A DNA stretch of 64,000 nucleotides from Moritella sp. Urea-trap-13 (GTDB lineage Bacteria; Pseudomonadota; Gammaproteobacteria; Enterobacterales; Moritellaceae): assembly GCF_002836355.1 (NCBI RefSeq), contig NZ_PJCA01000040.1:186001-250000 (forward strand), in the 5' to 3' direction. The translations under genes were made by a program, and so were the position numbers. The first letter of the stretch is position 1, and every line of letters begins with the position of its first letter. The notes beneath the pieces were generated by a model that saw only the letters and a list, made by a program, of their open reading frames with translations, ran no database searches and was not told where the DNA came from. Positions 34,693-42,778 of the stretch are shown here, in pieces.

Positions 34693-35094
34693 TTATGCTT
34701 CAGCAATAGCTAGTGCTTTAGTTTTAGTTACTTTTTTCGGTGCCGTATTTAGTTCGTTAATCATCGCAGTAAGTTGGTCAATTTTGCCTTCAACTTCACT
34801 TAGTTTTGAACCTTGAGCACCGGTAAAGCGGCTAGTGATACTTTGCGCTTTAGCTTCAACTGATTCTAACGTGATTTTTTTAGCAAAGATTGCAGACGTT
34901 TGCTCTTTTAGTTTCGGCTCAACTTGTGTACCGCGCTCAACAAGAGATTCAAACAGTTGCGTTGCTTTATCTGATGATTTTGATGCTTCATCAACGATAG
35001 TGCCATAAACACCAAAACCAGCAGTGACAGATGTTTTAGCCGTGTCTTTTGCGACAGTTAAGATTTTTTTTGCTTGGTTAAGTAAGTTACTCAT
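34693..35094 (-). CDS. Phasin-like protein, copy 1
   Basis: 133 residues starting MSNLLNQAKKILTVAKDTAK; ATG 35094 is chosen because AGGAG lies eight bases upstream. Helical throughout, heptad-like, Lys/Ala/Thr-rich, ending in an AAPKKVTKTKALA-type basic tail like PhaF/PhaI polyhydroxyalkanoate granule proteins. Near-identical paralogues lie at 36447 and 39562, and a remnant at 41390. It is divergent from a DUF2235 hydrolase gene. The granule role is inferred from resemblance only; no PHA synthase is in the window. Confidence 0.7.
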   Translation of the reverse strand: MSNLLNQAKKILTVAKDTAKTSVTAGFGVYGTIVDEASKSSDKATQLFESLVERGTQVEPKLKEQTSAIFAKKITLESVEAKAQSITSRFTGAQGSKLSEVEGKIDQLTAMINELNTAPKKVTKTKALAIAEA

Positions 35095-35234
35095 GATAAT
35101 CACTCCTCGTTAAATAATTTGATTCAGGTTTGTTTTAACTGAGTTAATTATATTGCTTTTATTTAGAAATATAATTCCATAGCAAACAAATAAACTCCTA
35201 ATGATGAATAGCCGCTCATCACATAGGAGGAAAC
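35095..35234. repeat. Phasin upstream repeat, copy 1 (intact divergent promoter region)
   Basis: 140 bp shared with 36849-36988 and 39931-40072. It includes the phasin ribosome site on one strand and ATAGGAGGAAAC plus ATG for the divergent gene on the other. Confidence 0.85.
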
Positions 35235-36284
35235 ATGAGTAAAAATATTATTCTTTGTTTAGATGGTACATGGAACAAACCAGATGAAGATGCGCATGCA
35301 GAAAACGAAGAAACCAATGTACGTAATTTATGGGAGATCTTAGATAAAACCCAACCAAAGCGGCAAGTGGTTTATTACGATGAAGGGGTCGGTTCGCAAT
35401 GGTATAACAGCATCATCGGTGGGATATCAGGCTGGGGGTTGGCTCAAAACATCAGAGAGGCATATTTCGAATTATGTCAGCATTATCAGCGTGGCGATAA
35501 AATCTTTATTTTTGGTTTTAGCCGCGGCGCATATACCGCCCGTTCACTCGCTGGCATGATCTACAGTTGTGGGCTGTTAAACAAAGACCAGCTTACTGAC
35601 AAGTCGGTTGAGCATGCTTTCGACATCTATAAAAATGCAGATAAGCGCGAAAGAGCGAGCTTTAAAGAGAATAATACCACCTGCCAAATCGAAGTGATTG
35701 GCGTATGGGATACTGTCGGTGCCCTTGGTATCCCTCTCGGGTTCTTAAAACAAATCACCAATCAATATCTGCAATTTCACGATACCAAGCTTAATAAAGA
35801 TGTTTTGCATGCCTATCACGCCGTTGCAATCGATGAGCAACGAGAAGCGTTCAAGCCGACCTTATGGGCAACGACTTCTAGTACTGATGAACAACTGAGA
35901 ACGGAGGAAATCGTGCAGGAAATAACGCAGAAAATAGAACAGGTTTGGTTTTCGGGAGTGCATGCTGATATCGGCGGCGGATACAAAGCAAGGCATCATT
36001 CTAATGTGGCATTTAATTGGATGATAGCCAAAATAAAACACAAAGTTGCATTAGATATTCGTCATTACCCTTACCCTGAAGATGTATCGAAAAAAATACA
36101 TGATTCATATAAATTTTACTACGGAGGAAAGGCGCGTAGGCTGGCATCGGTGACTGATATCAACACCCCAAGTGTCCATGTCTCTGTACTGAAGAAATTA
36201 ACGCTCATTGATGACTACACACCGCTCGCGTTAGTGGATCTTCATCGTCGGGTTGGACTTGCGCCTTATAAGGTAGTGACGTAA
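35235..36284 (+). CDS. DUF2235 alpha/beta hydrolase (T6SS Tle1-type phospholipase fold)
   Basis: 349 residues. It begins IILCLDGTWNKP, the family's N-terminal signature, followed by YYDEGVGS and the nucleophile elbow FGFSRGAYTARSLAG (Ser near residue 98). An IGVWDTVGALGIP stretch and WFSGVHADIGGGY complete the usual set. DUF2235 proteins include type VI secretion lipases, but no T6SS genes are present, so its role may instead be housekeeping lipid or polymer hydrolysis. AGGAGG stands before ATG. It is divergent from phasin copy 1, suggesting a shared control and possibly PHA-related function. Confidence 0.85.
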   Translation: MSKNIILCLDGTWNKPDEDAHAENEETNVRNLWEILDKTQPKRQVVYYDEGVGSQWYNSIIGGISGWGLAQNIREAYFELCQHYQRGDKIFIFGFSRGAYTARSLAGMIYSCGLLNKDQLTDKSVEHAFDIYKNADKRERASFKENNTTCQIEVIGVWDTVGALGIPLGFLKQITNQYLQFHDTKLNKDVLHAYHAVAIDEQREAFKPTLWATTSSTDEQLRTEEIVQEITQKIEQVWFSGVHADIGGGYKARHHSNVAFNWMIAKIKHKVALDIRHYPYPEDVSKKIHDSYKFYYGGKARRLASVTDINTPSVHVSVLKKLTLIDDYTPLALVDLHRRVGLAPYKVVT

Positions 36285-36395
36285 AGCTAGTAGAATCAAA
36301 TATGACCCTTAAAGGCCAATAAAAATAGAGGGTTCACCTGGCTGTGTATTACGTAATGTGGGCGGGATTATATTATTTTTCCGCAAGATCAAAAA

Positions 36396-36414
36396 AGCCT
36401 CCAATCAGGAGGCT
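36396..36414 (-). terminator. Terminator of phasin copy 2
   Basis: Same AGCCTCC-AATCA-GGAGGCT hairpin as copy 1. Confidence 0.85.
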
Positions 36415-36446
36415 CATTTCAATTAACCACAAGAGTTAAGGTATTA

Positions 36447-36848
36447 TTATGCTTCAGCTTCAGCAGTTACTTTAGCTTTAGTCACTTTTTTAGGTGCTGC
36501 GTTTAGTTCAGCGATCATTGCAGTAAGTTGGTCAATTTTGCCTTCAACTTCACTCAATTTTGAACCTTGGTCACCAGTAAAACGGCTAGTGATGCTTTTC
36601 GTTTTAGCTTCAACTGATCCTAACGTGATTTTTTTAGCAAAGATTGCAGACGTTTGCTCTTTTAGTTTCGGCTCAACTTGTGTACCGCGCTCAACAAGAG
36701 ATTCAAACAGTTGCGTTGCTTTATCTGATGATTTTGATGCTTCATCAATGATAGTGCCATAAACACCAAAACCAGCAGTGACAGATGTTTTAGCCGTGTC
36801 TTTTGCGACAGTTAAGATAGTTTTTGCTTGGTTAAGTAATTTACTCAT
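36447..36848 (-). CDS. Phasin-like protein, copy 2
   Basis: 133 residues, differing from copy 1 at a handful of positions (for example IIDEASK for IVDEASK and a VTAEAEA end). It uses the same start logic: ATG 36848 with AGGAG upstream. The upstream repeat is also copied, but there the divergent gene is only ATG plus three codons and a stop (36989-37003), i.e. the hydrolase was not retained. This indicates duplication of the whole phasin-promoter unit. Confidence 0.7.
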   Translation of the reverse strand: MSKLLNQAKTILTVAKDTAKTSVTAGFGVYGTIIDEASKSSDKATQLFESLVERGTQVEPKLKEQTSAIFAKKITLGSVEAKTKSITSRFTGDQGSKLSEVEGKIDQLTAMIAELNAAPKKVTKAKVTAEAEA

Positions 36849-37003
36849 GATGATCACTCCTCGTTAAATAATTTGATTCAGGTTTGTTCCAACTGAGTTA
36901 ATCATATTGGTTTTATTTAGAAATATAATTCCATAGTAAACAAATAAATTATCTAATGATAAATTGCCGTTATCACATAGGAGGAAACATGCGTGGTTCA
37001 TAA
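36849..37003. repeat. Phasin upstream repeat, copy 2, with aborted divergent ORF
   Basis: Near-identical to 35095-35234 through ATAGGAGGAAAC and ATG, then ATG CGT GGT TCA TAA. The rest up to 37098 shows no gene. Confidence 0.85.
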
Positions 37004-37098
37004 CCGACACTGCCGCTTGTTCTGCCGCATGGGTTACTTTAAATGTAGTGCTCCACTTAGGCTGTAGAAGTTCGTTGAATTTTGCCTGCTAACTTATT

Positions 37099-38679
37099 TT
37101 ACAAGTACTTCTCAATAGGCAGTAATTGTAAAAAGCCTGACTTAAAGCGTTGCCACTGGCTTGTCTCTGGGTCGCTATCCCAATCTTGTGTCGCTGAATG
37201 CCAACGGATATCGCCGTCATTTAAGTCCAGACTCCAGCTGTTATCGGCATTCATCGCCTGCTCAATATCATTCGCCAGACTTATCGCTACAGCTTTATTT
37301 TCAATAATCAAAATAGACTCTGTATTGAGGTAGGTTGAGCGTAAGTTGTAGTTAAACGAACCGATAACCGCGATCTTCCGGTCAAATACCGCCGACTTAG
37401 CATGCAGACCATAGGCCGCTATTGGCGCGCACTTGGATAAGTCTTTAGTTGACGCTTCACAGAGATTTGATTCTGGTTTTAATTCGAATAGCTGTATGCC
37501 GCTGTCAAGCATGTCCTCACGTCGCGCAGCATAACCAGAATGATTCGTGACTAAGTCATTAGAGGCTTGTGAATTAGTTAATGTTTTTATCTGCACGCCT
37601 TTGTCGGTCAATGTTTGGAACGCTGCCAGTTGACGATCATCGAATATTAGATAGGCAGATTCCAGTAATATCTCTTGCTTGGACTGAACCGCTAATTCGC
37701 CGAGTGTTTTGGCTGTCAGTTTAGGCTTGTTGGTATCACTGGTATCGATAGGCACTGGACGGTCAAAAACAAAACGTGCTTGCACCCAAGATAATTTGGC
37801 CATTGAATCATTTAACAAGCGCTTGGCCATGTCATTATCTGTTGGTAACGGGGGATAATGCTTGTAGTGGGGCGCTGGTACTTCATCTAGCATGGTGAAT
37901 TCGACAGGTGCTTTAGTCTTCTTTGATGAATTATCGCTTGATGAATCATCGCTCAGTAAGTTAACTGGATAAGACCATTGGCTGTTCCAGTATTGGCCAA
38001 AGCTGGCTTCAATATCATTAACCACTGAACCTGATACCAGTACATCTCGATCGCGGAAATTGATGTCATCGGAAAGGTCAAAATATTCATCGCCGATATT
38101 ACGGCCACCGACAATAGACAAAGCCCCGTCGACGGTAAATGACTTATTGTGCATACGGCGGTTTAGACGAGAAAAATCACCCATGAAATTGAACCACTTG
38201 GTGAAGCCATTACGAGTGGGGATCGGATTAAATATGCGGATCGCTATTTGCGGGTGGCGATCAAGTGTCGCCAGCAGCGCCTCTCGTTCGTTAAGATTGA
38301 TATCATCAAGCATAACGCGCACCTTAACGCCGCGATCTGCTGCTGCAAGCAAACGACTGGCTAGATAGCTTCCTGACCCATCGCTGTTCCAAATGTAATA
38401 CTGGATATCGATGCTGTGTTCTGCTGTTTCGATAAGTGCCAAGCGCTGCGCTAATGCATCCCAACCGCTATCTAATAGCAGCACACCGCTCATTGCAGCT
38501 TGATCTTGCCCTGGCTCAGTGTGTTCCGGTTTATGGGTATCAATCAATGCGGACAAGGAACTGGCTGGCTGCGTGACTAACGGCTCAGTAGGGTGTTCGA
38601 TCTCTTCGGGCAATGACGCACACCCTGCGAGAGTCGTGATTAAAAGTAGGGTGACACTGATCCGTTGCAGTACTGGCAT
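37099..38679 (-). CDS. Phospholipase D-family lipoprotein (cardiolipin-synthase ClsC-like)
   Basis: 526 residues. A lipoprotein signal is seen at LLLITTLAGC (Cys about residue 20). Two HKD motifs: MHNKSFTVDG...IVGGRNIGDEYFD near 175-195 and GLHAKSAVFDRKIAVIGSFN near 425-445, the hallmark of two-domain PLD enzymes. Similar to ClsC/YmdC-type proteins that make cardiolipin, but secreted and lipid-anchored, so phospholipase activity is also possible. GGAAG precedes ATG. It lies between phasin copies 2 and 3. Confidence 0.85.
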   Translation of the reverse strand: MPVLQRISVTLLLITTLAGCASLPEEIEHPTEPLVTQPASSLSALIDTHKPEHTEPGQDQAAMSGVLLLDSGWDALAQRLALIETAEHSIDIQYYIWNSDGSGSYLASRLLAAADRGVKVRVMLDDINLNEREALLATLDRHPQIAIRIFNPIPTRNGFTKWFNFMGDFSRLNRRMHNKSFTVDGALSIVGGRNIGDEYFDLSDDINFRDRDVLVSGSVVNDIEASFGQYWNSQWSYPVNLLSDDSSSDNSSKKTKAPVEFTMLDEVPAPHYKHYPPLPTDNDMAKRLLNDSMAKLSWVQARFVFDRPVPIDTSDTNKPKLTAKTLGELAVQSKQEILLESAYLIFDDRQLAAFQTLTDKGVQIKTLTNSQASNDLVTNHSGYAARREDMLDSGIQLFELKPESNLCEASTKDLSKCAPIAAYGLHAKSAVFDRKIAVIGSFNYNLRSTYLNTESILIIENKAVAISLANDIEQAMNADNSWSLDLNDGDIRWHSATQDWDSDPETSQWQRFKSGFLQLLPIEKYL

Positions 38680-39052
38680 TTGCTACACTTCCTTTTGTTA
38701 TTTAACTAACCATATCATTAGGGATGATTTACTGCTTATTTTTTATCTATTGGCTCACAGTTTATTATGAAATAGTCTTTTTTTACTTTTTTATAAATTT
38801 AAATGAGAATATAATCAGTCATATACTCTTAATTGTTAGTAATTAACAGAGTTGTATACTTTTCTGGATAGCTTAGTAGGCAAGACGTCCTGCTATACAG
38901 ACTTCATCTTCAACGTTTAAGTAATGGAGCCATTCACGGTGTTCAAGTTACTGGCCCGTCAGATTATCATTGCTATCTCTCGCCCCTATATTGATGTCGT
39001 GTGTGAAGTTAAGCCACTAAATCATTAAATCACATTAAAAAGGAATATTTAA
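38680..39052. other. Gene-free region
   Basis: 373 bp, AT-rich near 38760-38830, then a more GC-balanced stretch with short open frames. I see no supported gene or clear signal beyond promoters for the neighbours. Confidence 0.5.
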
Positions 39053-39412
39053 ATGAAAAATGTCACGGTATTTGTACCAGCTAAACCAAAATCGATTGGC
39101 GGAAATAAAACCATCAAAGTCGGTACTGGTGAGTATAAAGAGGGGTACTTCGGCCCAGAAGAAGTAATGAAAAAAGAACAAAAGTGGGAGCAATCAGGCT
39201 GGTCTGACAAAGAAATGGATGGTTTCCAACTTCAGGAAGATATTCAGATAGCATTGAACGATCTAAATAATGACGGATTTGAAGTGGTATCGTTATCTCC
39301 TGTGACGTCAGGAAATTATCACAGTGAGAGAGGCACTCAAAATGATGGGGGCTCGTATGGCTATGGTTTCAGTTATACCGAAGGCATGCTGATCATTGCG
39401 AAAAAGGCTTAG
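39053..39412 (+). CDS. Hypothetical protein
   Basis: 119 residues, soluble, no signal peptide. It begins MKNVTVFVPAKPKSIGGNKT and ends GYGFSYTEGMLIIAKKA. The middle is acidic and the C-terminal part Gly/Ser/Tyr-rich. The DLNNDGFEVVSLSPVTSGNY wording resembles small proteins of unknown function with a single alpha/beta domain. AAGGA is upstream of ATG. No context clue. Confidence 0.65.
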   Translation: MKNVTVFVPAKPKSIGGNKTIKVGTGEYKEGYFGPEEVMKKEQKWEQSGWSDKEMDGFQLQEDIQIALNDLNNDGFEVVSLSPVTSGNYHSERGTQNDGGSYGYGFSYTEGMLIIAKKA

Positions 39413-39520
39413 TAAACACGTAGTCTGACATAACAGCTGCTCTGGCGGTAAAAAGCGCATGGAAAAACCACGCTATCACTGCCCAGGTAAAAACGATATT
39501 GCATGCAGCACATAGAAAAA

Positions 39521-39539
39521 AGCCTCCAACAAGGAGGCT
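39521..39539 (-). terminator. Terminator of phasin copy 3
   Basis: AGCCTCC-AACAA-GGAGGCT hairpin, T-run on the minus strand. Confidence 0.85.
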
Positions 39540-39561
39540 AATTGCAATGAAACACTTATTA

Positions 39562-39930
39562 TTATACTTTTGCAGGTTCAGCTTTCAGTTCACTGATCAT
39601 CGCAGTAAGTTGGTCAATTTTAGCTTCTACTTCACTCAATTTTGAACCTTGAACACCAGTAAAACGGCTAGTGATACTTTGCGCTTTGGTTTCAATTGCT
39701 TCTAACGTGATCTTTTTAGCAAAGATTGCAGACGTTTTCTCTTTCAGCTTCGGCTCTACTTGCGTACCGCGTTCAACCAAAGATTCAAACAGTTGCGTTG
39801 CTTTATCTGATGATTTTGATGCTTCATCAATGATGGTGCCATAAACACCAAAACCAGCAGTGACAGATGTTTTTGCAGTGTCTTTTGCGACAGTTAAGAT
39901 AGTTTTTGCTTGGTTAAGTAAGTTACTCAT
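39562..39930 (-). CDS. Phasin-like protein, copy 3
   Basis: 122 residues; it lacks the C-terminal Lys-rich tail of copies 1 and 2 (ends ELKAEPAKV). Start ATG 39930 with AGGAG upstream. It is otherwise highly similar to the other copies. The truncated tail might change DNA or granule binding. The upstream repeat is present and again the divergent start is aborted (40073-40087). Confidence 0.7.
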   Translation of the reverse strand: MSNLLNQAKTILTVAKDTAKTSVTAGFGVYGTIIDEASKSSDKATQLFESLVERGTQVEPKLKEKTSAIFAKKITLEAIETKAQSITSRFTGVQGSKLSEVEAKIDQLTAMISELKAEPAKV

Positions 39931-40087
39931 GATAATCACTCCTCGTTAAATAATGTAGCTTCAGGTTTTTTCTAACTGAGTTAAGCATATTGGTTTTATT
40001 TAGAAATAGAATTCCAGAGCAAATAATTAAATTATCTAATGATAAATTGCCGTTCATCACCGAGGAAGAAACATGAATAAGGTTTAG
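39931..40087. repeat. Phasin upstream repeat, copy 3, with aborted divergent ORF
   Basis: Similar to 35095-35234; the divergent frame is ATG AAT AAG GTT TAG, and the AGGAGG site is changed to AGGAAG. Confidence 0.8.
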
Positions 40088-40139
40088 ATAATGCTACTAG
40101 TGGTCGTGTATTTAGCTATTTATTGAGCAAAGTGATGAG

Positions 40140-40220
40140 GAAAGTAAAGTAAAGTCAGTAGTTTAGCGTGAAAAGTAAATTAAAGTCAGTAAGTTAGAGT
40201 GGAAAGTAAAGTACGGTAAG
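40140..40220. repeat. Short tandem direct repeat
   Basis: A 31-bp unit (AAAGTAAA...AAAGTCAGTA...TTAG..TG) occurs twice plus a partial third copy, in the gene-free gap 40088-40385 before the porin gene. Confidence 0.7.
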
Positions 40221-40385
40221 AAAATTTAGTTCAATTTGATTTCACTAAGCATTTTAAATATATTGGCGCCCATTGACGGGGTAGTACTTGATTTAATATA
40301 CGATTTTAAATCGTTATCTTGCTATTACTGTAACTGTCTTCTTCATTATTACTTTAATTATCGCCTTAAAAAATCGGAATTTTTC

Positions 40386-41330
40386 ATGAAAAATGTCAAT
40401 AAAGCATTATCTCTTACACTGACCGCATTTGTATCTACCGCTGCTGTTGCAAACGATAAAAACACCAACGAATTTTCTTTTGGTGGACGTGTTGAAGCAC
40501 AAAGTTTCCTTACTGATAGCGTTTATAACGATGAATTTACAACTCGCTTACATGGTCAAGGCAAATACCAACTTAATGATGCTATTACGGCAGTTGGTAA
40601 ATTAGAACTTGAATCTGAAATACCAAGCTCTTCATCTGATAGATCATTTTCAGATTATACCCGTTATGCCTATGCGGGTGTTGAAACGGCTTACGGTGCG
40701 CTAACATACGGTACGCAAGATAATGCTGTTACCTATCTAACAGACTTTACCGATATGGCTGAAGTTTATAGCGGTTATACCAACTCTAATATTCTAGCAA
40801 GTGATGATCGTGCTGAAAGTACGCTGCTTTATAGTGTGACAAAGGGTGATGTTAAATTTAATGCGTCAGCAAATTTAGACGAAAATGAAAAAGGCGGCGG
40901 CGTGATGCTTGCTTATCAATTACGTCCCGATGTTGAAGTGAGTGCGGGTTATGCTAACACGGAAGCGACTAGGTATTATTCAGATTCATCTGAGGTATAT
41001 ATGCTTGGTGCTCGCTATACTAAAGATGGATTTTTACTGTCTGGTTTAGTGCAAAAAGGTACTGTATTCGATGATGATTTTAATGCCGTTGATGCATTTG
41101 CGTCTTATGGCTTCGGTGACAATACCGTTAGCCTTTCGTATAACTATTTAAGTGCTGATGCAAATGAAAACCTAGATATTAACTTCCTTGCATTTGAATA
41201 TGGTCGTTATTTTGGTGGCGTAGCGCTATACACAGGTTATAAAGTAGCATTAGGCAGTGATACTTCAGCTTCAGCTGGTAAAAATGCAAATGCAGATGAG
41301 TTTATGCTTGGTGCTCGTTACTCTTTCTAA
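40386..41330 (+). CDS. Outer-membrane porin (Porin_4 type)
   Basis: 314 residues from ATG 40386, chosen because a signal peptide follows (MKNVNKALSLTLTAFVSTAAVAND). The mature protein begins FSFGGRVEAQSFL and alternates as a beta barrel, ending with the aromatic signature MLGARYSF, the C-terminal Phe needed for BAM insertion. It resembles general diffusion porins of Vibrio/Shewanella/Moritella. A longer in-frame extension to 40236 has no signal-like sequence and was rejected. The phasin remnant's terminator overlaps its 3' flank. Confidence 0.88.
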   Translation: MKNVNKALSLTLTAFVSTAAVANDKNTNEFSFGGRVEAQSFLTDSVYNDEFTTRLHGQGKYQLNDAITAVGKLELESEIPSSSSDRSFSDYTRYAYAGVETAYGALTYGTQDNAVTYLTDFTDMAEVYSGYTNSNILASDDRAESTLLYSVTKGDVKFNASANLDENEKGGGVMLAYQLRPDVEVSAGYANTEATRYYSDSSEVYMLGARYTKDGFLLSGLVQKGTVFDDDFNAVDAFASYGFGDNTVSLSYNYLSADANENLDINFLAFEYGRYFGGVALYTGYKVALGSDTSASAGKNANADEFMLGARYSF

Positions 41331-41348
41331 TTTATCCCAAGATCAAAA

Positions 41349-41368
41349 AGCCTCCAAGGAAGGAGGCT
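41349..41368 (-). terminator. Hairpin left from phasin copy 4, may terminate the porin transcript
   Basis: AGCCTCC-AAGGAA-GGAGGCT with an A-run before it. It lies 18 bp past the porin stop. Confidence 0.7.
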
Positions 41369-41389
41369 AATAACAATAAAGCGTATGAT

Positions 41390-41600
41390 TATACTTTTGC
41401 TGGTTCAGCTTTTAATTCGCTGATCATAGCAGTCAGTTGGTCAATTTTAACTTCTACTTCATTCAATTTTTGACCTTGAACACCAGTAAAACGACTTGTG
41501 ATGCTTTGCGCTTTAGTTTCAATTGAGTCTAACGTGATTATCTTAGCAAAAAGACCAGACGCTTTTTCTTTTAGTTTCGGTTCAACTTGCGTACCGCTCC
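41390..41600 (-). pseudogene. Phasin-like remnant, copy 4
   Basis: Minus-strand sequence matches the C-terminal two thirds of the phasins (IDQLTAMISEL and EPKLKEKAS-like parts recognisable), but similarity stops near 41600 before the N-terminus and no start codon remains. The rest of the gap 41331-41708 has no gene. Confidence 0.8.
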
Positions 41601-41708
41601 TCGCTGGACCTGGTACCTTGCAACCGCGATGAACTTGTTCACTATTTTAACTGTCAGAATAACGAAAAGAAGAGCGAAACAATGTGCTTTAATTACTGAG
41701 GTTAATGA

Positions 41709-41930
41709 ATGAAGACACTAACAAAATTTTGGCTATCAGCTTTATTTCTGATTTTTAGCGCGACATGTTTAATTAGTTTCAACCTGATTGGCTCTTATGT
41801 CGATGAAACGGGATTGCTTGTTGAGCCTTTCGGACTTATTCCACTGTCCTTGTTGTTTATATTGCTGGCGCTGGTTTCCTTCTGTGTGTCGTTATTCAGA
41901 AATAGGAAAAGTAGGACTAACTGCCAGTAA
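41709..41930 (+). CDS. Small two-helix membrane protein
   Basis: 73 residues: helix 1 WLSALFLIFSATCLISFN and helix 2 LIPLSLLFILLALVSFCV, with a basic C-terminus RNRKSRTNC. No family recognised. Ribosome site is weak. It might be a real small gene; it has no operon partner. Confidence 0.55.
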   Translation: MKTLTKFWLSALFLIFSATCLISFNLIGSYVDETGLLVEPFGLIPLSLLFILLALVSFCVSLFRNRKSRTNCQ

Positions 41931-42096
41931 GGCTCTCGGTTTGAACATGTGATCAATAATATAACTACCTACTTTGAGTTGTTTTCGTAAAGGCCTTTAC
42001 TTGAATCCTGAATGAATTAGAATGCCGGATAATATATCTATAGATTAAGCATTTTATAGTTTTTTCGACTTTAATTCATAAAATCAGGATCCGACA

Positions 42097-42606
42097 ATCA
42101 AAAATCAAACCGGTTTTACACTCATTGAGTTAGTGATAGTCATCATTATTCTTGGCATTCTTTCTGCCACTGCTATCCCTAAATTTATCAATTTACAATC
42201 AGATGCAAAAAAGGCTGTGCTTGATGGTTTTGTTGGTGGCTTCAATAGTGCGGACTCAATGGTGATGAGTAAGGCGACGATATTAGGGTTAAAGTATTCT
42301 GAAACCGTTACGCCTGTTGGTGATACTGGTGTTGATATTCAATATGGCCACATGACGTTGACAAAGGAGAATATAGAAGCGGCTATGCATATAAGCGGTA
42401 TAAGTTTAAAGTTTAATCCGGGCTCTGTGAAGCAATCTGGATCTTTGATGGCTTATCCTGGAAAAGAAAAATCAAATCTGGATTTATTGATAGGTAAAAA
42501 ATGCTGGGTTTACATAACAAGAGATAAAAGTATTCCTGGTGAAATCGATAAGGCAATAACTGCTATAACTGAAATCTCCATAACAAAAAATTATAGCGGC
42601 TGTTAA
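42097..42606 (+). CDS. Type IV (MSHA-type) prepilin-like protein with a non-standard start codon
   Basis: The frame reads IKNQTGFTLIELVIVIIILG, a perfect class III prepilin leader (cleavage after G, F1, E5), but the codon where MKNQTGF would start is ATC (42097-42099), with AGGA six to nine bases upstream. No ATG, GTG or TTG lies between the upstream stop and the pilin helix, and the GTG at 42133 would cut the helix. The mature part (~160 residues) has a normal globular domain with two Cys near the end. Either a rare ATC start or an ATG-to-ATC loss. The rest of the frame is intact, so any inactivation is recent. Confidence 0.75.
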   Translation: MKNQTGFTLIELVIVIIILGILSATAIPKFINLQSDAKKAVLDGFVGGFNSADSMVMSKATILGLKYSETVTPVGDTGVDIQYGHMTLTKENIEAAMHISGISLKFNPGSVKQSGSLMAYPGKEKSNLDLLIGKKCWVYITRDKSIPGEIDKAITAITEISITKNYSGC

Positions 42607-42778
42607 TAACAGTTCTTTTATTCACATCATCAAAGGCCTGCAAGTAGGATGGATGAGTAAGGTTTGGCGTGAGTGACGAGAAAGGTACAAGTATACGGGG
42701 ATAGACTTGCACACTGATATCCTTATCTGTGTGCGATAGCTTTTAACTGTGTCTTTAAAAGAAGTTTTTAACTAGCTA

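Noticed and set aside
40236-40385. N-terminal extension of the porin from an upstream start
   Set aside because: The signal peptide begins at 40386; the upstream 50 codons are not signal-like and there is no ribosome site.
42133-42606. GTG at 42133 as the pilin start
   Set aside because: It would remove the leader and the GFTLIE cleavage motif, which are perfectly preserved upstream.
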